From the NCBI GenBank assembly GCA_014654705.1, contig JACVZY010000071.1, forward strand, positions 1-64,000: a stretch of DNA of 64,000 bases, read 5' to 3'. The notes below the pieces were generated by a model. The model did not search any database. It had not been told where the DNA came from and saw only the letters and a program-made list of their open reading frames with translations. The stretch comes from Ignavibacteria bacterium. Its GTDB lineage: Bacteria > Bacteroidota > Ignavibacteria > Kapaibacteriales > UBA4661. A program made the position numbers and the translations under genes. Shown here one piece after another: positions 19,411 through 28,554 of this stretch. The first letter of the stretch is position 1; each line of letters opens with the position of its first letter.

Positions 19411-22400
19411 TTACTTCTTTGTTATCGGCACAATCTCAAAATCTTTACCCGAAAGCTGCCCAAACGGCGTTTGCTCCTTGCCTTTGAGTAACTGCCGTGT
19501 TAGTTCCGGCACTTGCTCCTCGACATAATTTTTCAACGCATTGACGGTAACTTTGCCTTTTTCGTTCTTCACCTCGCCGCCGAGCGCTTTGAGGAGTGTA
19601 TAAGAAAAAACACCGTGCTGAATGGATGTTACCTGATTGGCGGCTTGGTCGGAGGATGCCGATGCAATAACAGCGCTACCCGTCTTACGCGCCACGCCTT
19701 TGACGGATTTCGACTGCATAAAATCATCCAGCGCCGCACCGGACTGACAGGCATCAAAAAGTACCAACTGGCGCGCTGCCGGAACATTCGTCAGCAGAAC
19801 GCTCAGTTCCTTTGCTGATAGTCCACGTGCTTCCAAATCCTGCTCGTTTTTCACATCCTGCATGACGAGATAGAACGTTGACTGCTCGTCAGCCGCCACA
19901 ACTTTACCATGCCCGGCATAGAAAAACACAAACACATCCTGACGTTGCGCGTTCGCAGTGATTTTTTTGAAGATTTCCTGCACTTTCTCTTTTTTCGCAT
20001 CCGCATCGTAGAGTTCGTACTTGAATACTTTGTCGTAGCCGCCTTGCGCAGCATTACCGACAATTGTTTTCAAAACGTCCTGCGCGTCGGTGCGAGCATA
20101 CGGCAGATTGTATTCTTTGTTGAGATAATCATTCACACCGATTGCAAAAACATGCAAATTTGTCGTCTGAACGGGAATATTGCACACGACGCTTACTTCA
20201 CTCGCGTTTGATTCGGTCTTGTCAGTGTTGATGGCAATAACTTTGAGGTCATTTTTGCCAGGCAGAAGCAGAATCGTGTAATCGCGCAGAATCGTAAAGC
20301 CTTGCGCAGAGGGCAAATTCCTGAATTCTTCAGGGAACAGCAATTTCCCATTTTGGAAAATACGGATTTCCGCAATCTGGGATCCTCTATCTTTTACGCC
20401 AACGGTTATGTTCACGCGCGGCGACGCCAGCGTATCGGCGGGGCGAGGAGCAAGAATTTCCACCAGAGGCGGCAATTTGAAATCCCGTGCAATGTCGGGG
20501 GCCATTTGCACACCGGCAACGGGATTAGCGATTTCCGCTGAAGCGGCTGCAAGGGCAGCTTCTTGCTGCTTTTTCAGTTCTGCTTGCCTGAGCGCAAGTG
20601 CTTCAGCATCTTGCTTGGCTTTTGCTTCCGCCGCAAGTCGGGCTTTCGCTTCGCTTTCCTGCTTCGCTTTCAAGTCTGCTTGCTGCTTGGCGAGTGCATC
20701 AGCTTCTTGTTTGGCTTTGGCTTCTGCCGCAAGACGTTCTTTCGTTTCGGCTTCTTGTTTTGCCTTTAGCTCTGCTTGCTGCTTGGCAAGCGCATCCTGA
20801 GCTGCTTTCTCTTTGGCTGCGGCTTGCTGTTTGGCGAGTGCTTCGGCATCTTGTTTGGCTTTAGCTTCCGCCGCAAGTCGGGCTTTCGCTTCGCTTTCCT
20901 GCTTTGCTTTCAAGTCTGCTTGCTGCTTGGCAAGCGCATCAGCTTCACGTTTAGCTTTTGCTTCGGCTTCGGCGCGAGCTTTTGTTTCAGCTTCTTGCTG
21001 TGCTTTGAGCGCAATCTGCTGTTTGGCAATTTCAGCGGCTTCACGCTTGGCTTCGGCTTCGGCTTCACGTTTGGCTTTTGCGGCACCTTCTTTGGCAGCT
21101 TTTTCTTGTTGTGCCTTCAAAGCCAGCGTTGCGGGCGACGTTGGGAAAATACGCGAAAGAAGTTTTGGCGAATAAAAACGCTCAAAGAACGCATCCAACT
21201 GTACCGGCTGACCGTCCACGACCCAATGCAAGAGCTTCGTGCCGTCTTCCGAACCGTCAAACTGCCCGTCGGGCGTTACAACGACCCAGTCGCCTCTGTC
21301 TAAGCCGACCAACGTCGCATTTTCTTTGCCTTCCACGGCATCCCACACAATGACCTTCGCATCAGCGCTGGCGCTGGCAAGGGTGCGATTGTTGGGATGG
21401 AACGACGTTGCCAGAACCCAGTTTGCATGACCTTTCAACGTTTTGGTTTCTTTGCCGCTCGCCACATCCCAGATTTTTACGTCGTCGTCGGTAGCACCGC
21501 TTGCGGCATACTTACCGTCATTGCTGAGAGAAACAGCCATGACCTCGCCTTTATGTCCCGTAAAGGTCTTTACTGCTTGTCCGGAGGCAACGTCCCATAC
21601 TTTCACTGTGCGGTCGGCGCTACCGGAAATAAGCTGCTTCCCGTTGGCAGAAAACGCAACGCTGTTGATAAGTTCGGTATGCCCCACGAGCGCCTTGAGT
21701 TCTTTGCCGCTTGCCACGTCCCATAGGCGCACACTGCGGTCGGAGGATGCCGTTGCAAGTGTTTTACCATCGGGACTAAAAGCAACAGAATAGACGCTTT
21801 TTTTATGCCCACGCAGTTTCTTGTCCAATTTGCCGCTTGCCACACTCCACAGGCTGACGACAGAATCAATCGCACCGCTTGCAATCATGCTGCCATCGGG
21901 CGAAATAGCCACTGCTTGAATCGGACTGTCGTCGGTGGTAATGGTCTTCGTGATTTTACTTGTTTCCACATTCCACACTACGATACTCTTATTGTCCAGC
22001 GACGTACCGCCTGCGGCAAGCGTCTTGCCATCGGCAGTATAGGACAGGCTTGCTACTTGAATAAGTGGTGCTTTGAGGTCGGCAGGCTCCGTACCTTTTT
22101 CCAAATCCCAAAGGCGAATGTTATTGCCGTCCTTGTCAGAGTGCGCCGTTGCGAGGTGATTACCCGTTTTATCGAAGGCAACAGCTTTAATAACTTTGCG
22201 ATAGCCGTTGAACTCGCTTGCATCGCGCCCTGTGGCTACGTCGTAGGTGCGCATAGCGCGGTCTGCGCCGCCCGTCGTTATCTTTGTGCCGTCAGGCGAA
22301 AAAGCGAAGCAGAGCACACGCGGCGAGTTCCCGATAAAGGTGCGAAGTTTCTTGCCGTTGAAAACATTCCACAGCGCTACGGTGCGGCGAATGTCCATGT

Positions 22401-23259
22401 CATCGTCTTCCTGCGAGGATTTGTCCACACTGGCGAGAATACGACCGTTGGGGCTAATAGCCGCCTGCTTTGCCACGCCGACGACTTCACGCAAAAAGGC
22501 TTTTTTTGCGGCATCGTATATTTTCACCGCTTGATTATCGCACTGCGCAATCAGCAATGAGCCATCAGCGCTGTACGCCAGATTGGTAATGCCGGCTCCG
22601 GCATCAAGCGTAACAACGCTATTTTGCTGGATATTCAGCAAACGAATGGTATTGTCATCGCCCCCCACAGCAAGCGTTTGTCCGTCGGGGCTGAATGCAA
22701 GCGTGTTTTGGGGTTTTGTCAAGCCTGTGATAGGAATGGGAATTTCTTTCCCAATGCGAATATCCCAGAGTTTGACGGTCTTGTCAATGCTGCAACTCGC
22801 AATAATGTTGTTCGTGGGGCTGAATGCGACTGCCGAAGCATAAAATGAATGTCCGGGCAGGGAGCGTACTTCCGTACCTTTGCGCACATCCCATATCCGA
22901 ATGGTATTGTCTTTCGCTGCCGTCACAAGCATATCGCCTGATGCGCTGAAATCAAGCGCCGTGATATATCCTCGATGCGCTACCAGCGTACGCACAACTT
23001 TTCCGGTGGTAACATCCCAGAGTTTGACCGTGTTATCTTCGCTACCACTGGCGATAAAGCTACCATTGGGGCTATATTTGACAACGACCACATCGCCAAA
23101 ATGCCCCGTCTGAACAATAAGCTCCGGTTTGGCGGGTGCGGGTGCAGCCGTTGCAGGTGCTTGCGCAGAGGCATTCGAGAAAGAGCCTCCCAAAAGTGCC
23201 ACCCAAAGCGCCATACACAGCAGCCTCAGGCGTTGCACAAAAGAAGTTCGTCGGTTCAT
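19411..23259 (-). CDS. Exported WD40-repeat / coiled-coil / caspase-like (peptidase C14) protein
   Basis: Signal peptide MNRRTSFVQRLRLLCMALWVALLGGSFSNASAQ; many WD40 units (GHKKSVYSVAFSPDGKTLATASSDRSVRLWDVASGKELKAL); Ala/Lys/Glu/Gln coiled coil; C-terminal caspase p20-like domain with YAGHGK and LFDACQSG dyad motifs. Confidence 0.93.
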   Translation of the reverse strand: MNRRTSFVQRLRLLCMALWVALLGGSFSNASAQAPATAAPAPAKPELIVQTGHFGDVVVVKYSPNGSFIASGSEDNTVKLWDVTTGKVVRTLVAHRGYITALDFSASGDMLVTAAKDNTIRIWDVRKGTEVRSLPGHSFYASAVAFSPTNNIIASCSIDKTVKLWDIRIGKEIPIPITGLTKPQNTLAFSPDGQTLAVGGDDNTIRLLNIQQNSVVTLDAGAGITNLAYSADGSLLIAQCDNQAVKIYDAAKKAFLREVVGVAKQAAISPNGRILASVDKSSQEDDDMDIRRTVALWNVFNGKKLRTFIGNSPRVLCFAFSPDGTKITTGGADRAMRTYDVATGRDASEFNGYRKVIKAVAFDKTGNHLATAHSDKDGNNIRLWDLEKGTEPADLKAPLIQVASLSYTADGKTLAAGGTSLDNKSIVVWNVETSKITKTITTDDSPIQAVAISPDGSMIASGAIDSVVSLWSVASGKLDKKLRGHKKSVYSVAFSPDGKTLATASSDRSVRLWDVASGKELKALVGHTELINSVAFSANGKQLISGSADRTVKVWDVASGQAVKTFTGHKGEVMAVSLSNDGKYAASGATDDDVKIWDVASGKETKTLKGHANWVLATSFHPNNRTLASASADAKVIVWDAVEGKENATLVGLDRGDWVVVTPDGQFDGSEDGTKLLHWVVDGQPVQLDAFFERFYSPKLLSRIFPTSPATLALKAQQEKAAKEGAAKAKREAEAEAKREAAEIAKQQIALKAQQEAETKARAEAEAKAKREADALAKQQADLKAKQESEAKARLAAEAKAKQDAEALAKQQAAAKEKAAQDALAKQQAELKAKQEAETKERLAAEAKAKQEADALAKQQADLKAKQESEAKARLAAEAKAKQDAEALALRQAELKKQQEAALAAASAEIANPVAGVQMAPDIARDFKLPPLVEILAPRPADTLASPRVNITVGVKDRGSQIAEIRIFQNGKLLFPEEFRNLPSAQGFTILRDYTILLLPGKNDLKVIAINTDKTESNASEVSVVCNIPVQTTNLHVFAIGVNDYLNKEYNLPYARTDAQDVLKTIVGNAAQGGYDKVFKYELYDADAKKEKVQEIFKKITANAQRQDVFVFFYAGHGKVVAADEQSTFYLVMQDVKNEQDLEARGLSAKELSVLLTNVPAARQLVLFDACQSGAALDDFMQSKSVKGVARKTGSAVIASASSDQAANQVTSIQHGVFSYTLLKALGGEVKNEKGKVTVNALKNYVEEQVPELTRQLLKGKEQTPFGQLSGKDFEIVPITKK
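20560..21110. repeat. Intragenic repeats encoding the coiled coil; near-identical blocks 240 bp apart
   Basis: gcttccgccgcaagtcgggctttcgcttcgctttcctgct[t/c].. occurs at about 20624-20690 and again exactly 240 bp later. Confidence 0.85.
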
Positions 23260-23384
23260 AGACCTATCCCTTCGCAATGAAAAATTAAAGAAAAGAAATG
23301 AGTTGAGATTGATTGCAATTTTGACGCGAAGCAGACTCGATGCGGTTTAAGGGAACATGACACCGCATTCGTGCATTTGACCTG

Positions 23385-24605
23385 CTACGCAATTTCCCTG
23401 AGTGATTCGATTACCGAGTGCATTTCGTCTATCGTATTATAGCAGTGCGGCGCAAAACGCAATCGCCCTTCACGCCATGAAACTGTGATGCGGCGCTCTG
23501 CAAGCTCTGCCAGCATACGCTCTCCGCGCGAGGCATCACGCAAGCGCCCGCTTACAATGCCGGCTCGCTGTGCCGAAGGAAAAGTGCTTATTTCCTCAAA
23601 CACGTCCAGAGTGGGAAGTTCAGCAATAAGATACTCCGTCAGAACGGATAAATGTTGCTCTGTGCGGCGCGGGTCAATTTCCAGCAAGGTCTTGAGCGAT
23701 GCGCCAAGCCCGATAATACCCGGAAAATTGAGTGTACCGTTTTCGTAGCGCACAGCGCTTTTGTTCAAAGGCTGGTCATATTTGAAAAAATCCCACGGCT
23801 TTGCGACTGAAATCCACCCCATAGTTGCTTGCTCAATACGGCTTTGCAGTTCTTCGGTAAGATAGAGAAATGCAATGCCCGTCGTTGCCATGAGCCACTT
23901 TTGCCCGCCACAAGCAAGCGCATCAATGCACATTGCCTGTACGTCAATCGGCACAGCACCTGCGGCTTGGATGGCATCTACCACGAATATCACGCCGTGC
24001 CGCCTGCATATTGCACCGATAGTTGCTAGGTCGGGACGGTAACCGCTTAGAAACTGTACCGCACTAAGCGAAACCAGCTTCACACGCCCTCCAGAGCTGA
24101 CGATTGCTTTTTCTACCATCTCCGGCGTTACTACGCCGTCGTGCGTTGGCATTATCTCAACATCCACCCCAAAACGCCGTACATTCAGGTACGGATACAC
24201 ATTCGAGGGAAATTCTTGGTCATTAAGCACAATGCGATCGCCTGTCTGCCATGAAAGCCCGGCGGGAATGATATTGAGCGCATCGGACGTGTTCATCACA
24301 AACGCAATACGCTCCGGCGATTCGGCATTGATAAGCTGCGAGACAAGGCTTCGGCACTCACGAGCAAGTTCAATATCACGAAAAAACGTGTTCACATCGC
24401 CCTCAGAACGATTCTGCAAATGCGCATCAATAGCACCGCGCACCTTGACCGAAAGCGGTCCGATAGAAGCATGGTCTATGTAGATTTTTCCTTGAGCGGT
24501 GTGAGGAAAAAGAGCGCGAAGCGCTTCAGAAGCGCAAGCCAGTCGAGATTCTGTTTCAAAATCTTGCATGAAAGGGAAATCGTTCTGAAAAATGGGAAAA
24601 ATCAA
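23385..24605 (-). CDS. Aminotransferase class V family protein
   Basis: IYIDHASIGPLSVKV, FVMNTSDALNIIPAGL, FVVDAIQAAGAVPIDVQAMCIDALACGGQKWLMATTGIAFLYL. Confidence 0.9.
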   Translation of the reverse strand: MIFPIFQNDFPFMQDFETESRLACASEALRALFPHTAQGKIYIDHASIGPLSVKVRGAIDAHLQNRSEGDVNTFFRDIELARECRSLVSQLINAESPERIAFVMNTSDALNIIPAGLSWQTGDRIVLNDQEFPSNVYPYLNVRRFGVDVEIMPTHDGVVTPEMVEKAIVSSGGRVKLVSLSAVQFLSGYRPDLATIGAICRRHGVIFVVDAIQAAGAVPIDVQAMCIDALACGGQKWLMATTGIAFLYLTEELQSRIEQATMGWISVAKPWDFFKYDQPLNKSAVRYENGTLNFPGIIGLGASLKTLLEIDPRRTEQHLSVLTEYLIAELPTLDVFEEISTFPSAQRAGIVSGRLRDASRGERMLAELAERRITVSWREGRLRFAPHCYNTIDEMHSVIESLREIA

Positions 24606-24613
24606 GTCGTTGT

Positions 24614-26461
24614 TTACCGTGCTTGTGCAATTTCTTTCGTCACCTTCGTCGAATCCGATACTTGCTGTTTCTTTGCCTTCTCACGGTCAAGTTTTTGGAG
24701 TGCGAAGTAGCGCTCCATGATTTTCTGCGCTATCGGTGCAGCAATTGTGCCGCCCGTTGCCCCAGCGTTTTCAATCATTACACAGATGGCTATTTGTGGA
24801 TTCTCTCTGGGGGCAAAGCAGATGAACCATGCGTGGTCTTTATTCTGAGAGTTTTGCGCAGTGCCCGTCTTACCGCATACTACCACACCTTCCACTGCCG
24901 CATTTAGCCCCGTACCACCGCGTCCGACCGATGCTTCCATGCCATCGTGAACAATGTCAAAATACTCCTGCTTAATCGGAATCTGCTTGGAAGCGTAGCC
25001 CAGCACCTGCTCTGCGCCGGTTCGTCTGTCAATGAGCGAACGGACAATGTGCGGCTGATTCCATACACCTTTATTGGCAAGCGCCGCAGTGTAACTTGCC
25101 ATTTGGAGCGGTGTTACCCCGACTTCGCCCTGTCCGATACCCCAGTTGACCAGCACACCGTCTCCCCAGCCGTTTTTCCCGTATCGGCGGTTCATGTATT
25201 GCGCCGACGGCAAATTTCCTGTTCCTTCGTCTATCACATCTGCACTTGTTTTTGCGCCGAAGCCGAACATTTTGCCATATTGCTCAAAGCGCTTCACACC
25301 GAGTTTCAAATTCAGTTGGTAGAAAAAAGAATTACACGACACCTGAATAGCACGGCGAACATTGATTGCTCCATGCGAGCCGCCGTGACACTTGAACGAT
25401 TTATTGCCAAACTGGAAAACGCCATTGCAAGTTAAGGTCGAATTTTCATCAATAATGCCTTCCTGCAATCCAGCAAGCGCCATGAGCATTTTCCACGTCG
25501 AACCGGGCGGATACGACGTCTGCGTAGCGCGGTTGAACATTGGAGTTTCGGGGTCGTTTGCAATCGAATCGTAAATTGCTTTCGGAGTGCGTCCGCTAAA
25601 TTTGCGCAAGTCGTAATCGGGCTTGCTGACAAGTGCGAGAATTTCACCGGACTTTGGCTCTATTACCACTGCTGCTCCGCGCCGATTGATGAGCGAATCA
25701 ATATAATCTTGCAGGCGAGCGTCTATACCGAGTTTGAGGCTAAAGCCATCTTCGGGAGCAACGTCATTTCTACCGTTATTGAAACTGGAAACGCGCTGAC
25801 CAAGCACGTTCACTGCCGCAAACTCAATGCCTTTGCGCCCGCGCATAAAATTCTCGTAGCCCGCTTCAATACCCGTATAGCCAATAGCATCGCCGGGACG
25901 GTAATAATCGCCAAGCTGTGCGAGTTGCTGCTCAGCAATCTCTTTGGTATAGCCGAAAAGGTGCGGAGAATCACCCTTGAAATCATACACCCGCTTTGAT
26001 TCCGACAGTATCGCCACTCCGGGCAGGTCGTTGCGGTTTTCCTCGATGGCGGCAATAATTTTTGCATCGGCATCGCGGAAAATTTTCACGGGAATTGTTG
26101 GCGAGGTCTTGCGGTAGCGGTCAATTTTTGTGCGAAGTTCGTCTTCGTCCATACCCAAGACCGTTGCCAGAAATGGCAGCGTACGCACGTCGAACTCAGC
26201 GGGCGTGATAGTAACAGCCTGCGAGGGTGTATTGTGAACGATGAGCGTACCGGTGCGGTCGTAAATAGCACCGCGCACAGGCTCGCGGACAATTTGCTTG
26301 ATTGCCTGCATCTCTGATTTGGAGCGGTATTCTTCGCCTTCGATAATTTGCAGTTGCACCAAGCGCCCGACATAAATAGCACTAATGAGTAAAATGACGC
26401 CGTACAAAATTCGGCGGCGCTTGGACGTACCAAATTCGCCGGATGAATTGAGAAGTTCCAT
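24614..26461 (-). CDS. mrdA: Penicillin-binding protein 2 (peptidoglycan DD-transpeptidase)
   Basis: REPVRGAIYDRTGTLIVHN; SYPPGSTWKM (SxxK); SCNSFFYQL; CGKTGTAQN (KTG). Confidence 0.95.
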   Translation of the reverse strand: MELLNSSGEFGTSKRRRILYGVILLISAIYVGRLVQLQIIEGEEYRSKSEMQAIKQIVREPVRGAIYDRTGTLIVHNTPSQAVTITPAEFDVRTLPFLATVLGMDEDELRTKIDRYRKTSPTIPVKIFRDADAKIIAAIEENRNDLPGVAILSESKRVYDFKGDSPHLFGYTKEIAEQQLAQLGDYYRPGDAIGYTGIEAGYENFMRGRKGIEFAAVNVLGQRVSSFNNGRNDVAPEDGFSLKLGIDARLQDYIDSLINRRGAAVVIEPKSGEILALVSKPDYDLRKFSGRTPKAIYDSIANDPETPMFNRATQTSYPPGSTWKMLMALAGLQEGIIDENSTLTCNGVFQFGNKSFKCHGGSHGAINVRRAIQVSCNSFFYQLNLKLGVKRFEQYGKMFGFGAKTSADVIDEGTGNLPSAQYMNRRYGKNGWGDGVLVNWGIGQGEVGVTPLQMASYTAALANKGVWNQPHIVRSLIDRRTGAEQVLGYASKQIPIKQEYFDIVHDGMEASVGRGGTGLNAAVEGVVVCGKTGTAQNSQNKDHAWFICFAPRENPQIAICVMIENAGATGGTIAAPIAQKIMERYFALQKLDREKAKKQQVSDSTKVTKEIAQAR

Positions 26462-26663
26462 GACAAATTGTTGTAGAAAAGTAATGCGAATAATGAACGC
26501 TTAAAATTACACACTTCGCCGCTTCTAACCAATTTTTACGCGGACATTTTATCAAGCCGAAACTCTGTTTATTCAGCAATAATCCTGTATCTTGCGCGTT
26601 GTACAGTGAACAGCACAAAGTAAACAACGCAAGCACTCACCTCACTCATCTCAATACCTTGTT

Positions 26664-28049
26664 ATGCCAGCAACGACATCTCTTCAAAATGGAGCACTGA
26701 ACCACGCTTCCCCCGCAATTTCTTCGCTCGAAGAAGTTCGTGAGCGCTTGCGTGAGGATTTCAGCGCCGTGCGTATTGCCACGATAGAACTCTGCCAGCC
26801 GCTTGCGATTGAAGATTACGTCATTCAGACCGCACCCTTTATGAGTCCACCGCGCTGGCATTTGGGGCATACATCGTGGTTTTTTGAAATGCTTCTGAAG
26901 CGCTTCGTACCAGAATACAAAATTTACTCCGATGCGTTTTTGTATTATTTCAATTCGTACTATGAAGGCTTCGGAGCGCGTATCAATCGCCAGAAGCGTG
27001 GTGCGGTCTCGCGTCCGACGGTTCAGGAAACGTTACTTTACCGCACACGCATTGACGGGCATTGCAAGATTTTGCTGGAACGCTTGCCGTATTTGGCAGA
27101 CGCACACGAGGCAGCACGGCTTTTTCGTTTGGGGCTTGAGCACGAAATGCAGCATCAGGAATTGTTAGTCTATGACATCAAACATCTTCTTGCCGATGAG
27201 TACAAACCGCTTCTGATGCAGGAAATGCCGAAAGCGCAGCTGGTGATAGAAGGCGAGGTTGAGTTTGCGGGTGGAGTTATTGAATTAGGTGCAAATGCCG
27301 ATGAACACGCGTTTGTGTGGGACAACGAAGCACCACGCCACAAAGTTTATGTGAACAATTTTGCTCTCGAAAAGCGCATGATTACCAATAGCGAGTTTCT
27401 TGAATTTATGCGGGATGGCGGCTACACAAATTACAAATGGTGGCTTTCGGCAGCATGGGACTGGGTGAAAGCGGAAAGCGTCGAAGCGCCCATGTATTGG
27501 GAAAAAGCAGGCACGGAAAGCGGCGCAGGATGGCACATCCGCGATTATCGGGGCTTGCGAAACGCAGACAATAATGAACCCGTGCAGCACATCAGCTATT
27601 ACGAAGCCTCAGCATTTGCAAAATGGCGTGGCAAACGTCTGCCCACCGAAGCAGAGTGGGAATATGCCTGCACAATCAACTCTGGAAACAGTATAAAACA
27701 AGCCTTTCCGTGGGGAAATAGCAGTTTGGCAGCACAGCATGGTAATTTTCTGGAAAATAATCTTTGGAGTGCTTCCGAAGCGGGCGCATTCCCCGCAGGC
27801 GCTACCGCAAGCGGTCTTTGGCAAATGACGGGCGACCTTTGGGAATGGACAAGCAGCGATTACGCGCCCTATCCGGGCTTCACGCCGCAATTCGACGAGT
27901 ACAACGACAAATGGTTTGTCAATCAAAAAGTGCTTCGTGGCGGCTCATTCGCTACGCCGCGAGCAAGTATGCGCTCCACGTACCGAAACTTTTTCCACCC
28001 CAACGAGCGCTGGATGGCTTCAGGCTTTCGATGCGCGAGAACATTGTGA
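26664..28049 (+). CDS. egtB: EgtB-like (ergothioneine biosynthesis type) DinB + FGE-sulfatase iron enzyme
   Basis: SPPRWHLGHTSWFFE and HEMQHQELL (candidate iron-binding triad); C-terminal formylglycine-generating-enzyme-like domain VLRGGSFATPRASMRSTYRNFF...GFRCART. Confidence 0.85.
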   Translation: MPATTSLQNGALNHASPAISSLEEVRERLREDFSAVRIATIELCQPLAIEDYVIQTAPFMSPPRWHLGHTSWFFEMLLKRFVPEYKIYSDAFLYYFNSYYEGFGARINRQKRGAVSRPTVQETLLYRTRIDGHCKILLERLPYLADAHEAARLFRLGLEHEMQHQELLVYDIKHLLADEYKPLLMQEMPKAQLVIEGEVEFAGGVIELGANADEHAFVWDNEAPRHKVYVNNFALEKRMITNSEFLEFMRDGGYTNYKWWLSAAWDWVKAESVEAPMYWEKAGTESGAGWHIRDYRGLRNADNNEPVQHISYYEASAFAKWRGKRLPTEAEWEYACTINSGNSIKQAFPWGNSSLAAQHGNFLENNLWSASEAGAFPAGATASGLWQMTGDLWEWTSSDYAPYPGFTPQFDEYNDKWFVNQKVLRGGSFATPRASMRSTYRNFFHPNERWMASGFRCARTL

Positions 28050-28117
28050 TGGACAGTGCTGAGTTTTGAAGTTGAGTTTTGAGCTTGAAAAGCACACAAC
28101 GACGGTAAAACTGCTGT

Positions 28118-28193
28118 CCAAAAACATTGTGATACCAAAACATTGTGATACCAAAACATTGTGATACCAAAACATTGTGATACCGTTGTGATA
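28118..28193. repeat. 16-bp tandem repeat array (CCAAAACATTGTGATA), about 4.5 copies
   Basis: Copies at 28118-28134 (17 bp), 28135-28150, 28151-28166, 28167-28182, partial 28183-28193. Confidence 0.95.
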
Positions 28194-28376
28194 GCTCTCA
28201 TTGGATTCAGTTGGAAACATAAGTGCGAATAGCTCAAACGCACGGAATGACAAACTCTTTGTGGCGAAGAGTTTCAACACGCTATCCTCAATTGCCTTGA
28301 ACGTGAGAAAACATCGTGCTTCTTGACCGAATTGTTGAATCCGGCGAAAAAATTGTTCCTAATATGAATTTCTTCA

Positions 28377-28406
28377 TTTGAGCATAGCAAAAAATTATTA
28401 AGTTTG
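28377..28406 (+). promoter_or_regulatory. Bacteroidota-type promoter for the nucleotidyltransferase/PMM gene
   Basis: TTTG (28377-28380) N18 TAAGTTTG (28399-28406). Confidence 0.6.
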
Positions 28407-28554
28407 TTTGCCTGTATCTCTCATCTCTTGCACCGTATTTCAATTATACAAGCCACGCTTTTATGCGCTTTCGAGAGACGGCGCGTGTGTTCGTCAGGAA
28501 ACAATTCTCAATTCATCGGTCATTCTTTCTCACCTTCTAAATCCGCATTGTACT

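Noticed and set aside
20813-21175. Ala/Ser-rich plus-strand ORFs (several around 20.4-21.3 kb)
   Set aside because: Reverse complement of the coiled-coil repeat; repetitive codon bias creates open frames in several frames
19411-23259. Calling the WD40-caspase a complete phage-defence system
   Set aside because: No adjacent effector or sensor gene, the protein appears exported, and strong terminators isolate it; the architecture alone does not support defence
28118-28193. CRISPR array
   Set aside because: Units are 16 bp and directly abutting with no spacers; no cas genes in the window
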